Below are positions 29,969-38,200 of a stretch of 41,578 nt of DNA, in pieces (position 1 is the first letter of the stretch; each line of letters opens with the position of its first letter). Under the pieces are notes generated by a model that was not told where the DNA came from, made no database searches, and saw only the letters and a program-made list of their open reading frames with translations. A program made the translations under genes and the position numbers. This stretch comes from Clostridia bacterium (GTDB lineage: Bacteria > Bacillota > Clostridia > Oscillospirales > CAG-272): contig JAFQOX010000010.1 in the NCBI GenBank assembly GCA_017412045.1, positions 1 to 41,578 of the forward strand. The letters run 5' to 3'.

Positions 29969-30727
29969 TCAAGCGGGCGTCGCGCGCTTGCAGATGAAGA
30001 AGCAGCGGTCGGATTCGTCTGTGAGAGGGGAAAAATCCGTGTCGGAAACCGTTCTGACGACGGTGAGTCCGGCGGCGGCGAGCATTTTTTCGAGACGCTC
30101 GCGCGTATATTTACGCTGACATTGCGTTTCGTCGAAGCGTTGCCAGGTATTTTTTTCGTTTTTGATGAAGAAGGTGAGATAAAAATCGCAGAGTCCGCTC
30201 TTTTTATCGAAATAATTCTGCCACGAGAGGAAGAGATCGTCGTATTCGTAAACGAATGCGTTGTCCGCGATGATATGCTCGTACTTGTAGGGCGTGCTGA
30301 CGTCGAAGATGAAAACGCCGTTCTCGGAGAGCGCCTCGCTGACGCAGGCAAAGCAGGATTGCACGTCTCTGGCGGAGGTCAGATAGTTGATCCCGTCAAA
30401 GCTGCAGATCACGGCATCAAAGCCGTTGCCCGCCTGAAACTGCGCGATATTCTGCTCCGAAAGGCGAACCTTGACTTTTTCCCCGTCGCATTTCTCCTGC
30501 GCGAGAGAAAGCATTTCGGCGGAAAGGTCCAGACCCGTCAGCGCGTACCCTCTTTTGGCAAGCGGAACGGTGATGCTTCCCGTACCGCACGCGAGGTCGA
30601 GGATCCTTTTGGGCGCGATCCCGTTTTCGGCGAAGCACGCCTCGTAGAAGTCACACCACGCGCCGTAGTCGATGTCCTCCATGATCCGATCGTAATAAGC
30701 GGCGAGGATCGCGTACTGTTCGGTCAT
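29969..30727 (-). CDS. Class I SAM-dependent methyltransferase
   Basis: This 252-residue protein has a Rossmann-like methyltransferase fold with motif I LDLACGTGS (about 42-50), motif II LTGLDLSAEML, and an acidic loop ICSFDGINYL. It resembles small-molecule or uncharacterised methyltransferases common in Firmicutes; the substrate is unknown. The ATG (30727-30725) overlaps the stop of the upstream ene-reductase gene as ATGA, so the two are translationally coupled. An in-frame start at 30838 lies inside that gene and is rejected. Confidence 0.87.
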   Translation of the reverse strand: MTEQYAILAAYYDRIMEDIDYGAWCDFYEACFAENGIAPKRILDLACGTGSITVPLAKRGYALTGLDLSAEMLSLAQEKCDGEKVKVRLSEQNIAQFQAGNGFDAVICSFDGINYLTSARDVQSCFACVSEALSENGVFIFDVSTPYKYEHIIADNAFVYEYDDLFLSWQNYFDKKSGLCDFYLTFFIKNEKNTWQRFDETQCQRKYTRERLEKMLAAAGLTVVRTVSDTDFSPLTDESDRCFFICKRATPA

Positions 30728-32076
30728 GGGGTGTTCTTCCGTCCTTTCATGCAATGTTCTCTGTAGATGGGCAGATAGATCTCCTGGTCGCGGATCGGAC
30801 AGCCCGTATGCTGACTGAGGCGCTTGATCTCCGCGCATTTACTGCAAGCGATGCAGACCTTGGAGGGGTTGAAATTGCCTTCGATCATATCACGGGCGAA
30901 GGTGTCGTAGGCGAACGCCATTCTGCCGAAGCCGATCATGGATGCGGCGCCCTCGTGGAGCGCGCCTGCCGCGACGTAGGGAGCAAGCTCGCGCAGATAG
31001 CTGTAGCCCGTTCCGATCATCGTGATCTCGGGGAACGCGGTTTGAATCTCACGCGTTGCATCGATCAGACGCTCCAGACCGACGAGCGGATGCTCGGGCG
31101 GCTCGTAGCTTCCTCGATTGTAGGGACGGTTGATATGCGGATTGAAGTAGGGGGAGCCCATCGTCATATTGATGAGTGAGAGTCCCTTGGCTCTGAGAAT
31201 CTCGATCAGCTTTTTCGTCTCCGTCAGATCGGGACGGACGGGCTTATCCTCGCAGACGGCGAAGCCGTAGGGATATTCGATCATATCCGAGAGCGAGAGA
31301 CGGGAAGCCAGCACGGTATCGGGCTTCAGCACGGCGCGTACGGCGTCGAAGCAGTCGATCATCAAGCGCGCGCGGTTTTCAAAGGAGCCGCCGTATTTAC
31401 CCTCGCGCGTATGCGCGGAGAGAAGCTCGTCCAGCAGATATTGGTGGCACGCCTTGACGTCGATGGCATCGAAGCCTGCGTTTTCGGCGAGCTTTGCCGC
31501 CTTGGCGAATTTTTCGGGCAGGCGGTCCAGATAATCGTCCGTCACGATGGGAACGCCGACGTCCTGCGGACGCTTGGCTTCAAAGGGAAGGCTTCTCGTC
31601 GCAAAAAGCGCGTGCGGCGTGTCGCTGTTTTTGGCAAATCTTCCCGAGTGCGTGAGCTGTGCGACGGCGAATACGTCGTTCTTTTTCATATCCTCGACAA
31701 GTCCGGCGAAGGAATCTGCCGTTTGATCGTTGATCATCATCTGATGGTCGGAGGTGCGCGCCTCGGGAACGACGGAAATGGCTTCCATCCAGACGAGTCC
31801 TGCGCCCGAGCCCGAAAAACGCGCGTATCTGCGCTTGGTCAGCTCGGAGGGAGAGCCGTCGGTCTCGGCATCGCAACCCTCCATCGGGTGCGTGGCGAGC
31901 GCGTTTTTGACGGTTTTACAGGTGCCGTCCGGCGCTTGGATCAGGACCTGCTTGCCGAGGGGGGAAAGATCCTTGGAAAAGGGAATGGTATAGCCGTTGG
32001 ATTCCAGATAGAATCGGAGATGGCTGGGGGAGCTGAAGGAAAATGTATAGCTGTCTTTTTTTTCAAAGGCGTACAT
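30724..32076 (-). CDS. Old-yellow-enzyme-type NADH:flavin oxidoreductase with Fe-S motif
   Basis: This 450-residue protein is a TIM-barrel flavin enzyme (OYE family) with the substrate motif CHQYLLDELLSAHTRE near 230 and FMN-binding parts (AQLTHSGR, GTGYSYL, IGFGRMAFA). Near the C-terminus C-x2-C-x2-C (CIACSKC) and a further Cys about 12 residues on match the [4Fe-4S] motif of 2,4-dienoyl-CoA reductase and bile-acid enzymes. The second flavin/pyridine-nucleotide domain of those about 640-residue enzymes is missing, so electrons must come from another protein. It probably reduces activated C=C bonds. The N-terminus is about 70 residues longer than in a minimal barrel. Confidence 0.85.
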   Translation of the reverse strand: MYAFEKKDSYTFSFSSPSHLRFYLESNGYTIPFSKDLSPLGKQVLIQAPDGTCKTVKNALATHPMEGCDAETDGSPSELTKRRYARFSGSGAGLVWMEAISVVPEARTSDHQMMINDQTADSFAGLVEDMKKNDVFAVAQLTHSGRFAKNSDTPHALFATRSLPFEAKRPQDVGVPIVTDDYLDRLPEKFAKAAKLAENAGFDAIDVKACHQYLLDELLSAHTREGKYGGSFENRARLMIDCFDAVRAVLKPDTVLASRLSLSDMIEYPYGFAVCEDKPVRPDLTETKKLIEILRAKGLSLINMTMGSPYFNPHINRPYNRGSYEPPEHPLVGLERLIDATREIQTAFPEITMIGTGYSYLRELAPYVAAGALHEGAASMIGFGRMAFAYDTFARDMIEGNFNPSKVCIACSKCAEIKRLSQHTGCPIRDQEIYLPIYREHCMKGRKNTP

Positions 32077-32127
32077 AACGTTTCTCCTGAAATGTATATT
32101 CTTGATTGTTGGGAACGGGCGTACGGT

Positions 32128-33126
32128 TTACGCCATCGTTTCGAGCATGGCGAGGGAAACGGCGTGTCGGGGCTCTTTGCCCTGCGCGACCGCGCGGTAT
32201 TCCTCGTACATAAAGTCCGCGAGGCGGTGCGTTTCGTATCCGATGCTACCCGCGATATGGGGCGTCAGAATGACGTTGTCGAGCCCGTAAAGGGGATTGC
32301 CCTCCTTGGGCGGCTCTTCGGGATCGGTGACGTCGAGGATCGCCATGCGGTACGGATGCGCGCGCATTTCATCGACGAGCGCCGCCGTATCCACCTGCGC
32401 GCCTCTGCCCGTATTGATGAAAACGGCGTACTCGCCCATGCGGGCAAGCAGGTCGCGGCGGATGATGCCGACGGTTTCGGGCTTGTTGGCGAGATGGTTG
32501 GAGACGATATGGCAGTTTTCAAAGATCTCCTCGAGAGAAGCCTTTTTCACACCGAGTGCCTCGGCTCTTTCGTCGGAGAGGAAGGGATCGAATACGTACA
32601 GCTCCAGCTCGAAGGGGCGAAGAAGCTCGATGACTCTCGCGCCGATCATGCCCGCGCCGAGAATGCCGACCTTCGTGCCGTAGTTACCGGGATAGCGGTA
32701 TTCGGGATCGCGGTTGTCCCATTCGCTTCTGCTGCGGACGCGGCGGTGGAAGAAGCCCTTATTGGCAAGCAGGATCTCGGAAACGGTGACCTCCGCGACG
32801 GGAATGCCGTTCGCTCTCCATGCGGAGTGTACGGAAATGCCGAGCTCCAGGAACGGACGGGCGAACGCCTGCACCGTGCCTGCGGCGTAAAAGACCGATT
32901 TCAGATTCGGGAAATAGGTGAGGATCTGTTCTTTAGTCAGCGGAAGCATACCCCACGTGGAGAAGATGTAGTCAACGGTTTGCAATTCCTCTTTTCTCGC
33001 TTCCAATTCCGTTTCGGATTTGACGGGTGCGAGGAAGGTCAGCTCGCTTTTTAATTTCTCCTGTAATTCACTGCTGTAAACGGCATCGATATTGAAAAAA
33101 CGTCTGGTTACGAAAAGCGCAGTCAT
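32128..33126 (-). CDS. D-isomer-specific 2-hydroxyacid dehydrogenase family protein
   Basis: This 332-residue protein has the NAD-binding motif GILGAGMIG (about 150), the catalytic Arg in NTGRGAQVD, an acidic residue in DVTDPEEPP and the catalytic His in LTPHIAGS. Family members interconvert 2-keto acids and D-2-hydroxyacids. The N-terminal domain is divergent and the substrate is unclear. The start at 33126 is preferred because the ribosome site AAAGAGG is 7 nt away; the ATG at 33132 is only 1 nt from it. Confidence 0.86.
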   Translation of the reverse strand: MTALFVTRRFFNIDAVYSSELQEKLKSELTFLAPVKSETELEARKEELQTVDYIFSTWGMLPLTKEQILTYFPNLKSVFYAAGTVQAFARPFLELGISVHSAWRANGIPVAEVTVSEILLANKGFFHRRVRSRSEWDNRDPEYRYPGNYGTKVGILGAGMIGARVIELLRPFELELYVFDPFLSDERAEALGVKKASLEEIFENCHIVSNHLANKPETVGIIRRDLLARMGEYAVFINTGRGAQVDTAALVDEMRAHPYRMAILDVTDPEEPPKEGNPLYGLDNVILTPHIAGSIGYETHRLADFMYEEYRAVAQGKEPRHAVSLAMLETMA

Positions 33127-33171
33127 AAGCATACCTCTTTCTGAAAGAATTTCGGATGAACGGTCGTGGAA

Positions 33172-34401
33172 TCAGAAGGAAAAGTGCTTGGGAAGTCCGC
33201 CCTCGAAAACGAGCGCGGGCTCGCCGATGATGAGAGGCGCGATATAGGAGAGACATTCGTCCGTGACGTTGTTGCCTCTTTCGTTGATATAGGCGCGGGG
33301 TACGCTGCGGACGGCGTTGGCAATGCCGGAAATATCCGCAGTATCCACGCAAACCTCGTAAGGATCGTTCTTGACTCTGGTGAAGATCGCCATTTTGCCG
33401 CTTTCGCCGCGCGTTGCCTGACGGACGGCATGACTGCCGATGGCGACGGATTCGTCAAGGTCGGTTTTGGAAGAAAGGTGGGATGCACATCTCTGAGGAA
33501 GATTCAATTCGATGGAGCGGACCTTGCAGCCGAATTTTTCCTTGACGGCGATCTCCAGCGCCTTGCCCGTGCCGGAAAGATATTTATGACCGAAGGCGTC
33601 GGTTGCGCCGCTCTGCGTGCCCTCGCCGACGTAAACGCCCTCGGCGGTACGAATGCCCTCGGAAACGGCGATGACGACGTTCGGATGCGTTTCAAACGCT
33701 TTTTCCACGTCCTCGTAGAATTTTTCGTAATCAAAGGCAACCTCGGGGAGGTATACGAGGTCGGGCTTGACGTTGCAGAAAAGGGAGGGGAGCGCCGCCG
33801 CCGCGGTCAGCCAGCCGGCATCTCTGCCCATGATCTCGACGATCGTAACGGCTTTGACGGTATAGACGGCGGTGTCGCGCAGGATCTCCTGCATGGTGGT
33901 GGCGATGTATTTTGCCGCGGAGCCGTAGCCGGGAGTGTGGTCCGTTCCCGCGAGGTCGTTGTCGATGGTTTTCGGTACGCCCATGACGCGCATATCGTAG
34001 CCGATTTCCTTGGTGAAGCGGGAAAGCTTGGCGACGGTGTCCATGGAGTCGTTACCGCCGATATAGAAGAAGTAGCGAATATCGTATTCCTTGAATACCT
34101 CAATGATGTCCTCGAAGATTTTGCGGTTTTTGCCTTCAAAATCAGCGGGGAGCTTTTTACGGCAGGAGCCGAGCGCCGCCGCAGGCGTGGTTTCGAGAAG
34201 GGAAAGCTCCTCTTCCGTCATAGCGGAGAGGTCGAGCAGACGGCGGGCGAGAACGCCCTCGATGCCGTTTTGCGCGCCGTAGATTTTTGTGATGGCGTCA
34301 GATGCGAGCGCGCCCTTGATCACGCCGGAGAGCGTGGCGTTGATGGCGGCAGTCGGACCGCCGGATTGACCGACGATCGCGTTTCCAATAAGTTTTTCCA
34401 T
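33172..34401 (-). CDS. pfp: Pyrophosphate-type 6-phosphofructokinase
   Basis: This 409-residue enzyme phosphorylates fructose 6-phosphate in glycolysis, very likely with PPi. G115-G-N-D118-S replaces the GGDGS of ATP-dependent enzymes: the Asp at this place blocks ATP. K144 in PKTIDNDL is the second PPi-type residue. GQSGGPTAAIN begins the fold and EIMGRDAGWL binds the sugar phosphate. PPi use makes the step reversible and saves ATP, common in anaerobic Clostridia. Ribosome site AAAGGAGATATACG. Phosphofructokinase is certain; PPi use is inferred from the motif residues. Confidence 0.93.
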   Translation of the reverse strand: MEKLIGNAIVGQSGGPTAAINATLSGVIKGALASDAITKIYGAQNGIEGVLARRLLDLSAMTEEELSLLETTPAAALGSCRKKLPADFEGKNRKIFEDIIEVFKEYDIRYFFYIGGNDSMDTVAKLSRFTKEIGYDMRVMGVPKTIDNDLAGTDHTPGYGSAAKYIATTMQEILRDTAVYTVKAVTIVEIMGRDAGWLTAAAALPSLFCNVKPDLVYLPEVAFDYEKFYEDVEKAFETHPNVVIAVSEGIRTAEGVYVGEGTQSGATDAFGHKYLSGTGKALEIAVKEKFGCKVRSIELNLPQRCASHLSSKTDLDESVAIGSHAVRQATRGESGKMAIFTRVKNDPYEVCVDTADISGIANAVRSVPRAYINERGNNVTDECLSYIAPLIIGEPALVFEGGLPKHFSF

Positions 34402-34451
34402 AATCGTATATCTCCTTTGGTTTTGAAATTTTCAGCGTAATGATATGAGAT

Positions 34452-35411
34452 TCACAGCAGACAAACGAGCTGTGTGATTTTGATGACGAGCAGGGTGGTA
34501 AAGGGGGATAACAGTGTGCCGAGGCTGACGAGCTGTGCGGCAAAGGACGGCTTGACGTCGTACATATTGGCAAGCAGGGAGGTGAGCGCGGCAGGCGGGA
34601 GAGAGGTCATGACTGCCAGAAAAACGGTCAGATTGATGTCTCCGATCAGACGGTCCGCGCCGCAGAAATGAAGCGCGAGCGCGAAAACGAGCGGAAGCGC
34701 GAGAAGCTTGACCGCGCAGAACAAATAGAGCTTTCCGTTGGAAAAGGTTTTGCCGAGCGGGAGTGCCGCCACCAGAGAGCCCGTGACGATCAGGGAGAGC
34801 GGGGTGCAGAGATTGCCCACGTGCATGGCGGTCGTGCGCAAAAAGGCGGGAATCGGAGCCTGTAGGGCGTAGAGCAAAAATCCGAGAATGCAGGACAGCA
34901 TCCCCACGTTGAGGAATATGCTTTTGAACGTGACCGTATGCCCAGGCTTGCCCTTGGCCATGAGCAGAACGCCGTAGCTCCAGCAGCCGAGATTGTAGGT
35001 AACGACGTAGAACGCGCCGTAAAAGAGCCCGATCTCACCGAACAGCGCGCCCAGGATCGGATAGCCGATGAAGGCGCAGTTGGAGAAGATGCATCCGAAT
35101 TCATAGATCTTCTTTTCGTCGGCATCCTTCGCGCGCCAAAAGATGAGCTTGGCGAGCACCGCCATCAGAACATGCGCGAGCGTACCGAACAGCAGGATCC
35201 ACAAGCCGTTTTTCAATTTCTCCGGGGAGAAGCCGAGGCTCGTGATGGAATGGAGCATCAGACACGGCATACCCACCTTGGCGACGAGTGTGGAGAGCTT
35301 CTTTGAAAAATCTTCATCCGCGATGCCGATTTTCCGAAGAAAAAAGCCGAGCGCGATCAGCAGGAACAGCGATGCGCAGGTGGAGATCAGGGCAGAAAAA
35401 TCGATGCCCAT
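34452..35411 (-). CDS. AEC-family transporter (auxin efflux carrier-like)
   Basis: This 319-residue, very hydrophobic protein has about 10 membrane helices in two halves. The AEC-type segments include GFFLRKIGIADEDF near 23-36 and a GSLVAALPL loop near 208. Bacterial members export or import malate, lactate or other small acids. The gene begins 3 bp after the uracil-DNA glycosylase stop, in the same operon. The substrate cannot be told from the sequence. Confidence 0.9.
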   Translation of the reverse strand: MGIDFSALISTCASLFLLIALGFFLRKIGIADEDFSKKLSTLVAKVGMPCLMLHSITSLGFSPEKLKNGLWILLFGTLAHVLMAVLAKLIFWRAKDADEKKIYEFGCIFSNCAFIGYPILGALFGEIGLFYGAFYVVTYNLGCWSYGVLLMAKGKPGHTVTFKSIFLNVGMLSCILGFLLYALQAPIPAFLRTTAMHVGNLCTPLSLIVTGSLVAALPLGKTFSNGKLYLFCAVKLLALPLVFALALHFCGADRLIGDINLTVFLAVMTSLPPAALTSLLANMYDVKPSFAAQLVSLGTLLSPFTTLLVIKITQLVCLL

Positions 35412-35414
35412 GGA

Positions 35415-35978
35415 TCAGGCATCCTCGCTGTCGATGCGTTCCTTGATCGCCATCATATCCGCGAGCATTTCGTCCTTTTTGCGTGGGTCGCGCAGAAGGG
35501 CGGCGGGGTGGTAGACTGCGCATACGGAATAGCCGTTCTTATCGAACCATTTGCCGTGCTCCGCCGTGATCTTGAAATCGGGCTTGATGATGCGCATGGC
35601 GGAAATGCGTCCGAGGCAGACGATGACCTTCGGGCGGATGGCGAGCACCTGGTCGCGCAGATAGCCGATGCACATATCTTCCTCGGCGGGCAGGGGATCG
35701 CGGTTCTTCGGCGGACGGCATTTGAGGATATTGGCGATGTAGACGTCCTCGCGCTCGATGCCGACGGCATCAAGATATTTGTTCAGCAGCTTTCCTGCCG
35801 CGCCGACGAAGGGGATGCCCGATTCGTCCTCCTTCTGACCGGGCGCCTCGCCGATGAACATCAGGCGCGCGTTTTCGTTTCCCGTGCCGAAAACGATATT
35901 GGTTCTGGTTTTGCAAAGCTCGCATTTCTGACATTGCTCGCATTCGCATTTGATTTCTTCGAGTGTTTTGGTTTTCAT
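35415..35978 (-). CDS. Family 4-type uracil-DNA glycosylase
   Basis: This 187-residue enzyme removes uracil from DNA made by cytosine deamination. The catalytic/product motif GEAPG covers 43-47, and HPAALLRDP is the C-terminal DNA-minor-groove motif. The [4Fe-4S] ligands are the N-terminal C-x2-C pair (CELCKTRTN) and two Cys about 16 apart (KCRPPKNRDP ... DMC), as in family 4 enzymes. An extra Cys-rich start (KCECEQCQKC) is present. It heads an operon with its own promoter. Confidence 0.93.
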   Translation of the reverse strand: MKTKTLEEIKCECEQCQKCELCKTRTNIVFGTGNENARLMFIGEAPGQKEDESGIPFVGAAGKLLNKYLDAVGIEREDVYIANILKCRPPKNRDPLPAEEDMCIGYLRDQVLAIRPKVIVCLGRISAMRIIKPDFKITAEHGKWFDKNGYSVCAVYHPAALLRDPRKKDEMLADMMAIKERIDSEDA

Positions 35979-36034
35979 GTGTATGGTTCTCCGTGATGAT
36001 TCTTGATAAAAGCGGAATAACGCCGCTTATGATT

Positions 36035-36063
36035 ATTGTATCACAAACGGCGTTATCTTTCAA
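36035..36063 (-). promoter_or_regulatory. Promoter of the uracil-DNA glycosylase operon
   Basis: On the minus strand TTGAAA (36058-36063), a 17-bp spacer and TACAAT (36035-36040) lie about 57 bp upstream of the gene. The sequence AACGCCG...CGGCGTT (about 36018-36054) forms a dyad around the -10. Confidence 0.65.
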
Positions 36064-36135
36064 TTGTATTTTAAAATATATTTTCAGAAATTTCACGCAA
36101 CGGATTTGCGCGGAATCGCTGAAGGTCCGCTTCGT

Positions 36136-36759
36136 TCAGGCGAGCCGCGCGAGCGTTTGCACGGCGTCGTCCCTGCGGATGACGGAGGCGCGCTCGTGCA
36201 GGTAAAAGACGCTTTCGTCCGATTCCAGCCTTTCGCCGAACTCCTCGATGAACAGATTTTCTTTCAGGTATCTTGCTTTTTTGAGGGAGGCGGGGGGAGC
36301 TTCCGTGATCTGTAAAAAATAACGGATTTCCCCCTGCTCGAGCGATTCGAAAAATGCGTGGCTCTCCTCGTGATAACCGCGGTGCGCGAGACAGCGGCAG
36401 ACCCGCGTGAGGGAATCGGGATCCCTGAATTGATAGACGGCGGTCGTTTTTCCCGTCGCCGCGGAAGGTTTTGCGATGGTTTCATTCATGGGCTCTTGAG
36501 ACGGGCGATCACTGCTTGCGAGCTTGGTTATGTAAATCGCGCATCCGCCGCTTCGCTCGGGGTATACCTCGATGCGGATTTTTCCGATCGCCGCATCGAA
36601 GCCCGTTTCCCGCTTCGCAAAGTCCAGAATGCTCCAGATCGCCTTGCGCGTTTCCGTATTGTCATAATCCAGCTTTTCACAGGTCAACTCGTATTTCATC
36701 ATATCAAAGGGGGTTAAGAGGACTTTGAGCTTATCCTCGCGAATCAGATTCAATTCCAA
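36136..36759 (-). CDS. mecA: MecA-family adaptor protein for ClpC
   Basis: This 207-residue adaptor delivers substrates to the ClpCP protease in Gram-positive bacteria. The N-terminal domain (1-85) starts MELNLIREDKLKVLLTPFDM and captures substrates. A Ser/Thr/Pro linker (about 86-105) leads to the C-terminal domain, which binds ClpC (VYQFRDPDSLTRVCRCL, then LEQGEIRYFLQI). The start is TTG, 5 nt after GGTGAT. It stands alone on the minus strand, upstream of the glycosylase operon. Substrates are not predicted by context. Confidence 0.9.
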   Translation of the reverse strand: MELNLIREDKLKVLLTPFDMMKYELTCEKLDYDNTETRKAIWSILDFAKRETGFDAAIGKIRIEVYPERSGGCAIYITKLASSDRPSQEPMNETIAKPSAATGKTTAVYQFRDPDSLTRVCRCLAHRGYHEESHAFFESLEQGEIRYFLQITEAPPASLKKARYLKENLFIEEFGERLESDESVFYLHERASVIRRDDAVQTLARLA

Positions 36760-37033
36760 ATTTTATCACCGTCCGGCAACCGCGCGGATGACCGGTCCTT
36801 TCTTCTGCATGATCTCTTTGTTCCTATTATACTACGAAACCCGCAAAAAAGCCATACGAAAAATTCTGGAAACGGGCTGATCTGCGTCGGGAAACGAAGG
36901 GCGGAGCGTCTGTTTTTTGCAGAAGTGGGAAGAAATGTGACCTTGGCGGAGCTGCTTGGAGCTTTACGGTCATCGGAAGCGAAGAGGATCCGTGCTTTTT
37001 TCTGTCGAAAACCATGTTTTTTTTGCGTTTCCC
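36760..37033. other. Divergent intergenic region between mecA and trpS
   Basis: Together with the trpS promoter and leader, this stretch is 394 bp without a gene. A minus-strand TATAAT (36826-36831) with a poor -35 could serve mecA. No tRNA, T-box (no GGNACCGCG-like sequence) or open frame with a credible start was seen in 36840-37033. Confidence 0.5.
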
Positions 37034-37062
37034 TTGAACAGAAAAGAAATATGTGATATAAT
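37034..37062 (+). promoter_or_regulatory. Promoter of trpS
   Basis: TTGAAC (37034-37039), 17-bp spacer, TATAAT (37057-37062). The start point would be near 37069, giving a leader of about 85 nt. Confidence 0.8.
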
Positions 37063-37089
37063 CCATCTACAAGGACTGAAATCAGAGAA

Positions 37090-37117
37090 CGTTTTCGGAA
37101 TATCCCGTCCGAAAACG
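37090..37117 (+). promoter_or_regulatory. Strong hairpin in the trpS leader
   Basis: CGTTTTCGGA (37090-37099) and TCCGAAAACG (37108-37117) form a perfect 10-bp stem. No U-tract follows and the T-box consensus is absent, so it may act in translation control or mRNA stability. Confidence 0.5.
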
Positions 37118-37153
37118 AACGATTTCCACTATGAAAAAGGAAGGATTACATAA

Positions 37154-38173
37154 ATGGAATTTTCGAATGCGAAAAAAACGATCTTGTCTGGTGTCCAGCC
37201 GAGCGGCAACCTGACCATCGGCAACTACCTCGGCGCGATCCGCAACTGGGTCGCTCTCCAGAATGAAAAATGCGAGGAATATAATTTTCTTTACTGCGTC
37301 ATGGATATGCACGCCATCACCGTTCGTCAGACACCCGCAGAGCTCCGCCGCAGAACGATGGAGACCGTGGCGATCTATCTGGCGGCAGGCATCGATCCTG
37401 AGAAAAGTATGCTCTTCGTACAGAGCCACGTTCCCGCCCACGCACAGCTCGGATGGGTACTCGATTGCTATACCATGTTTGGCGAGCTTTCCCGCATGAC
37501 GCAATTTAAGGATAAAAGCGCGAAAAACGCGCAGAATATCAATGCGGGGCTCTTCACGTATCCCGCGCTGATGGCGGCGGACATTCTGCTGTATCAGGCT
37601 GACCTCGTTCCCGTCGGACTCGATCAGAAGCAGCATCTGGAATTGACGCGTGACGTCGCGGAGCGCTTCAATCAGATCTACGGCAATACCTTCGTCGTGC
37701 CCGAATGCTATATGACGAAATCGAGCGCGAAGATCTGCTCCCTCTCCGACCCGACCAAGAAGATGAGCAAATCCGACGAGAATCCGAACGCCTGCGTGCT
37801 GATGCTGGATTCCAAGGACGACATCATCCGCAAATTCAAGCGCGCAGTCACGGACAGCGATACCGTCGTGAAATACGCGGAGGGCAAGGACGGCATCAAT
37901 AACCTGATGTCCATCTATTCCTGCTTCACGGGTAAGAGCTTCGACGAGATCGAAAAGGAATTTGAGGGCCGCGGCTACGGCGATTTCAAGCTGGCAGTCG
38001 GGGAAGCGTGCGCGGACGGATTGGCGCCCGTGCAGGCTGAATTCAAAAGATTGATGGCGGACAAGGCTTATCTCGAAGCCATCATGCGTGAAAATGCCGA
38101 TCAGGCTTCCTACATCGCTCGTAAAACACTCTCCAAGGTTTATCGCAAGATCGGATTCCTCGCAAAACCCTGA
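37154..38173 (+). CDS. trpS: Tryptophan-tRNA ligase
   Basis: This 339-residue class I aminoacyl-tRNA synthetase charges tRNA-Trp. The HIGH-type motif reads TIGN (21-24) in GVQPSGNLTIGNYLG, and KMSKS lies at about 202-206. Length and motifs match bacterial TrpS. ATG follows AAAAAGGAAGG. It has its own promoter with a hairpin leader and is followed, 27 bp later, by a sugar-phosphate transferase gene that may share the transcript. Confidence 0.97.
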   Translation: MEFSNAKKTILSGVQPSGNLTIGNYLGAIRNWVALQNEKCEEYNFLYCVMDMHAITVRQTPAELRRRTMETVAIYLAAGIDPEKSMLFVQSHVPAHAQLGWVLDCYTMFGELSRMTQFKDKSAKNAQNINAGLFTYPALMAADILLYQADLVPVGLDQKQHLELTRDVAERFNQIYGNTFVVPECYMTKSSAKICSLSDPTKKMSKSDENPNACVLMLDSKDDIIRKFKRAVTDSDTVVKYAEGKDGINNLMSIYSCFTGKSFDEIEKEFEGRGYGDFKLAVGEACADGLAPVQAEFKRLMADKAYLEAIMRENADQASYIARKTLSKVYRKIGFLAKP

Positions 38174-38200
38174 TAATCGGATTAAAGGAATTTTATCGAT

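Noticed and set aside
30728-30838. N-terminal extension of the methyltransferase
   Set aside because: It lies wholly inside the upstream ene-reductase gene in another frame; the ATGA-coupled start is better supported.
36840-37153. T-box riboswitch upstream of trpS
   Set aside because: No T-box consensus or antiterminator/terminator pair was found, and the promoter lies only about 85 nt before the gene.
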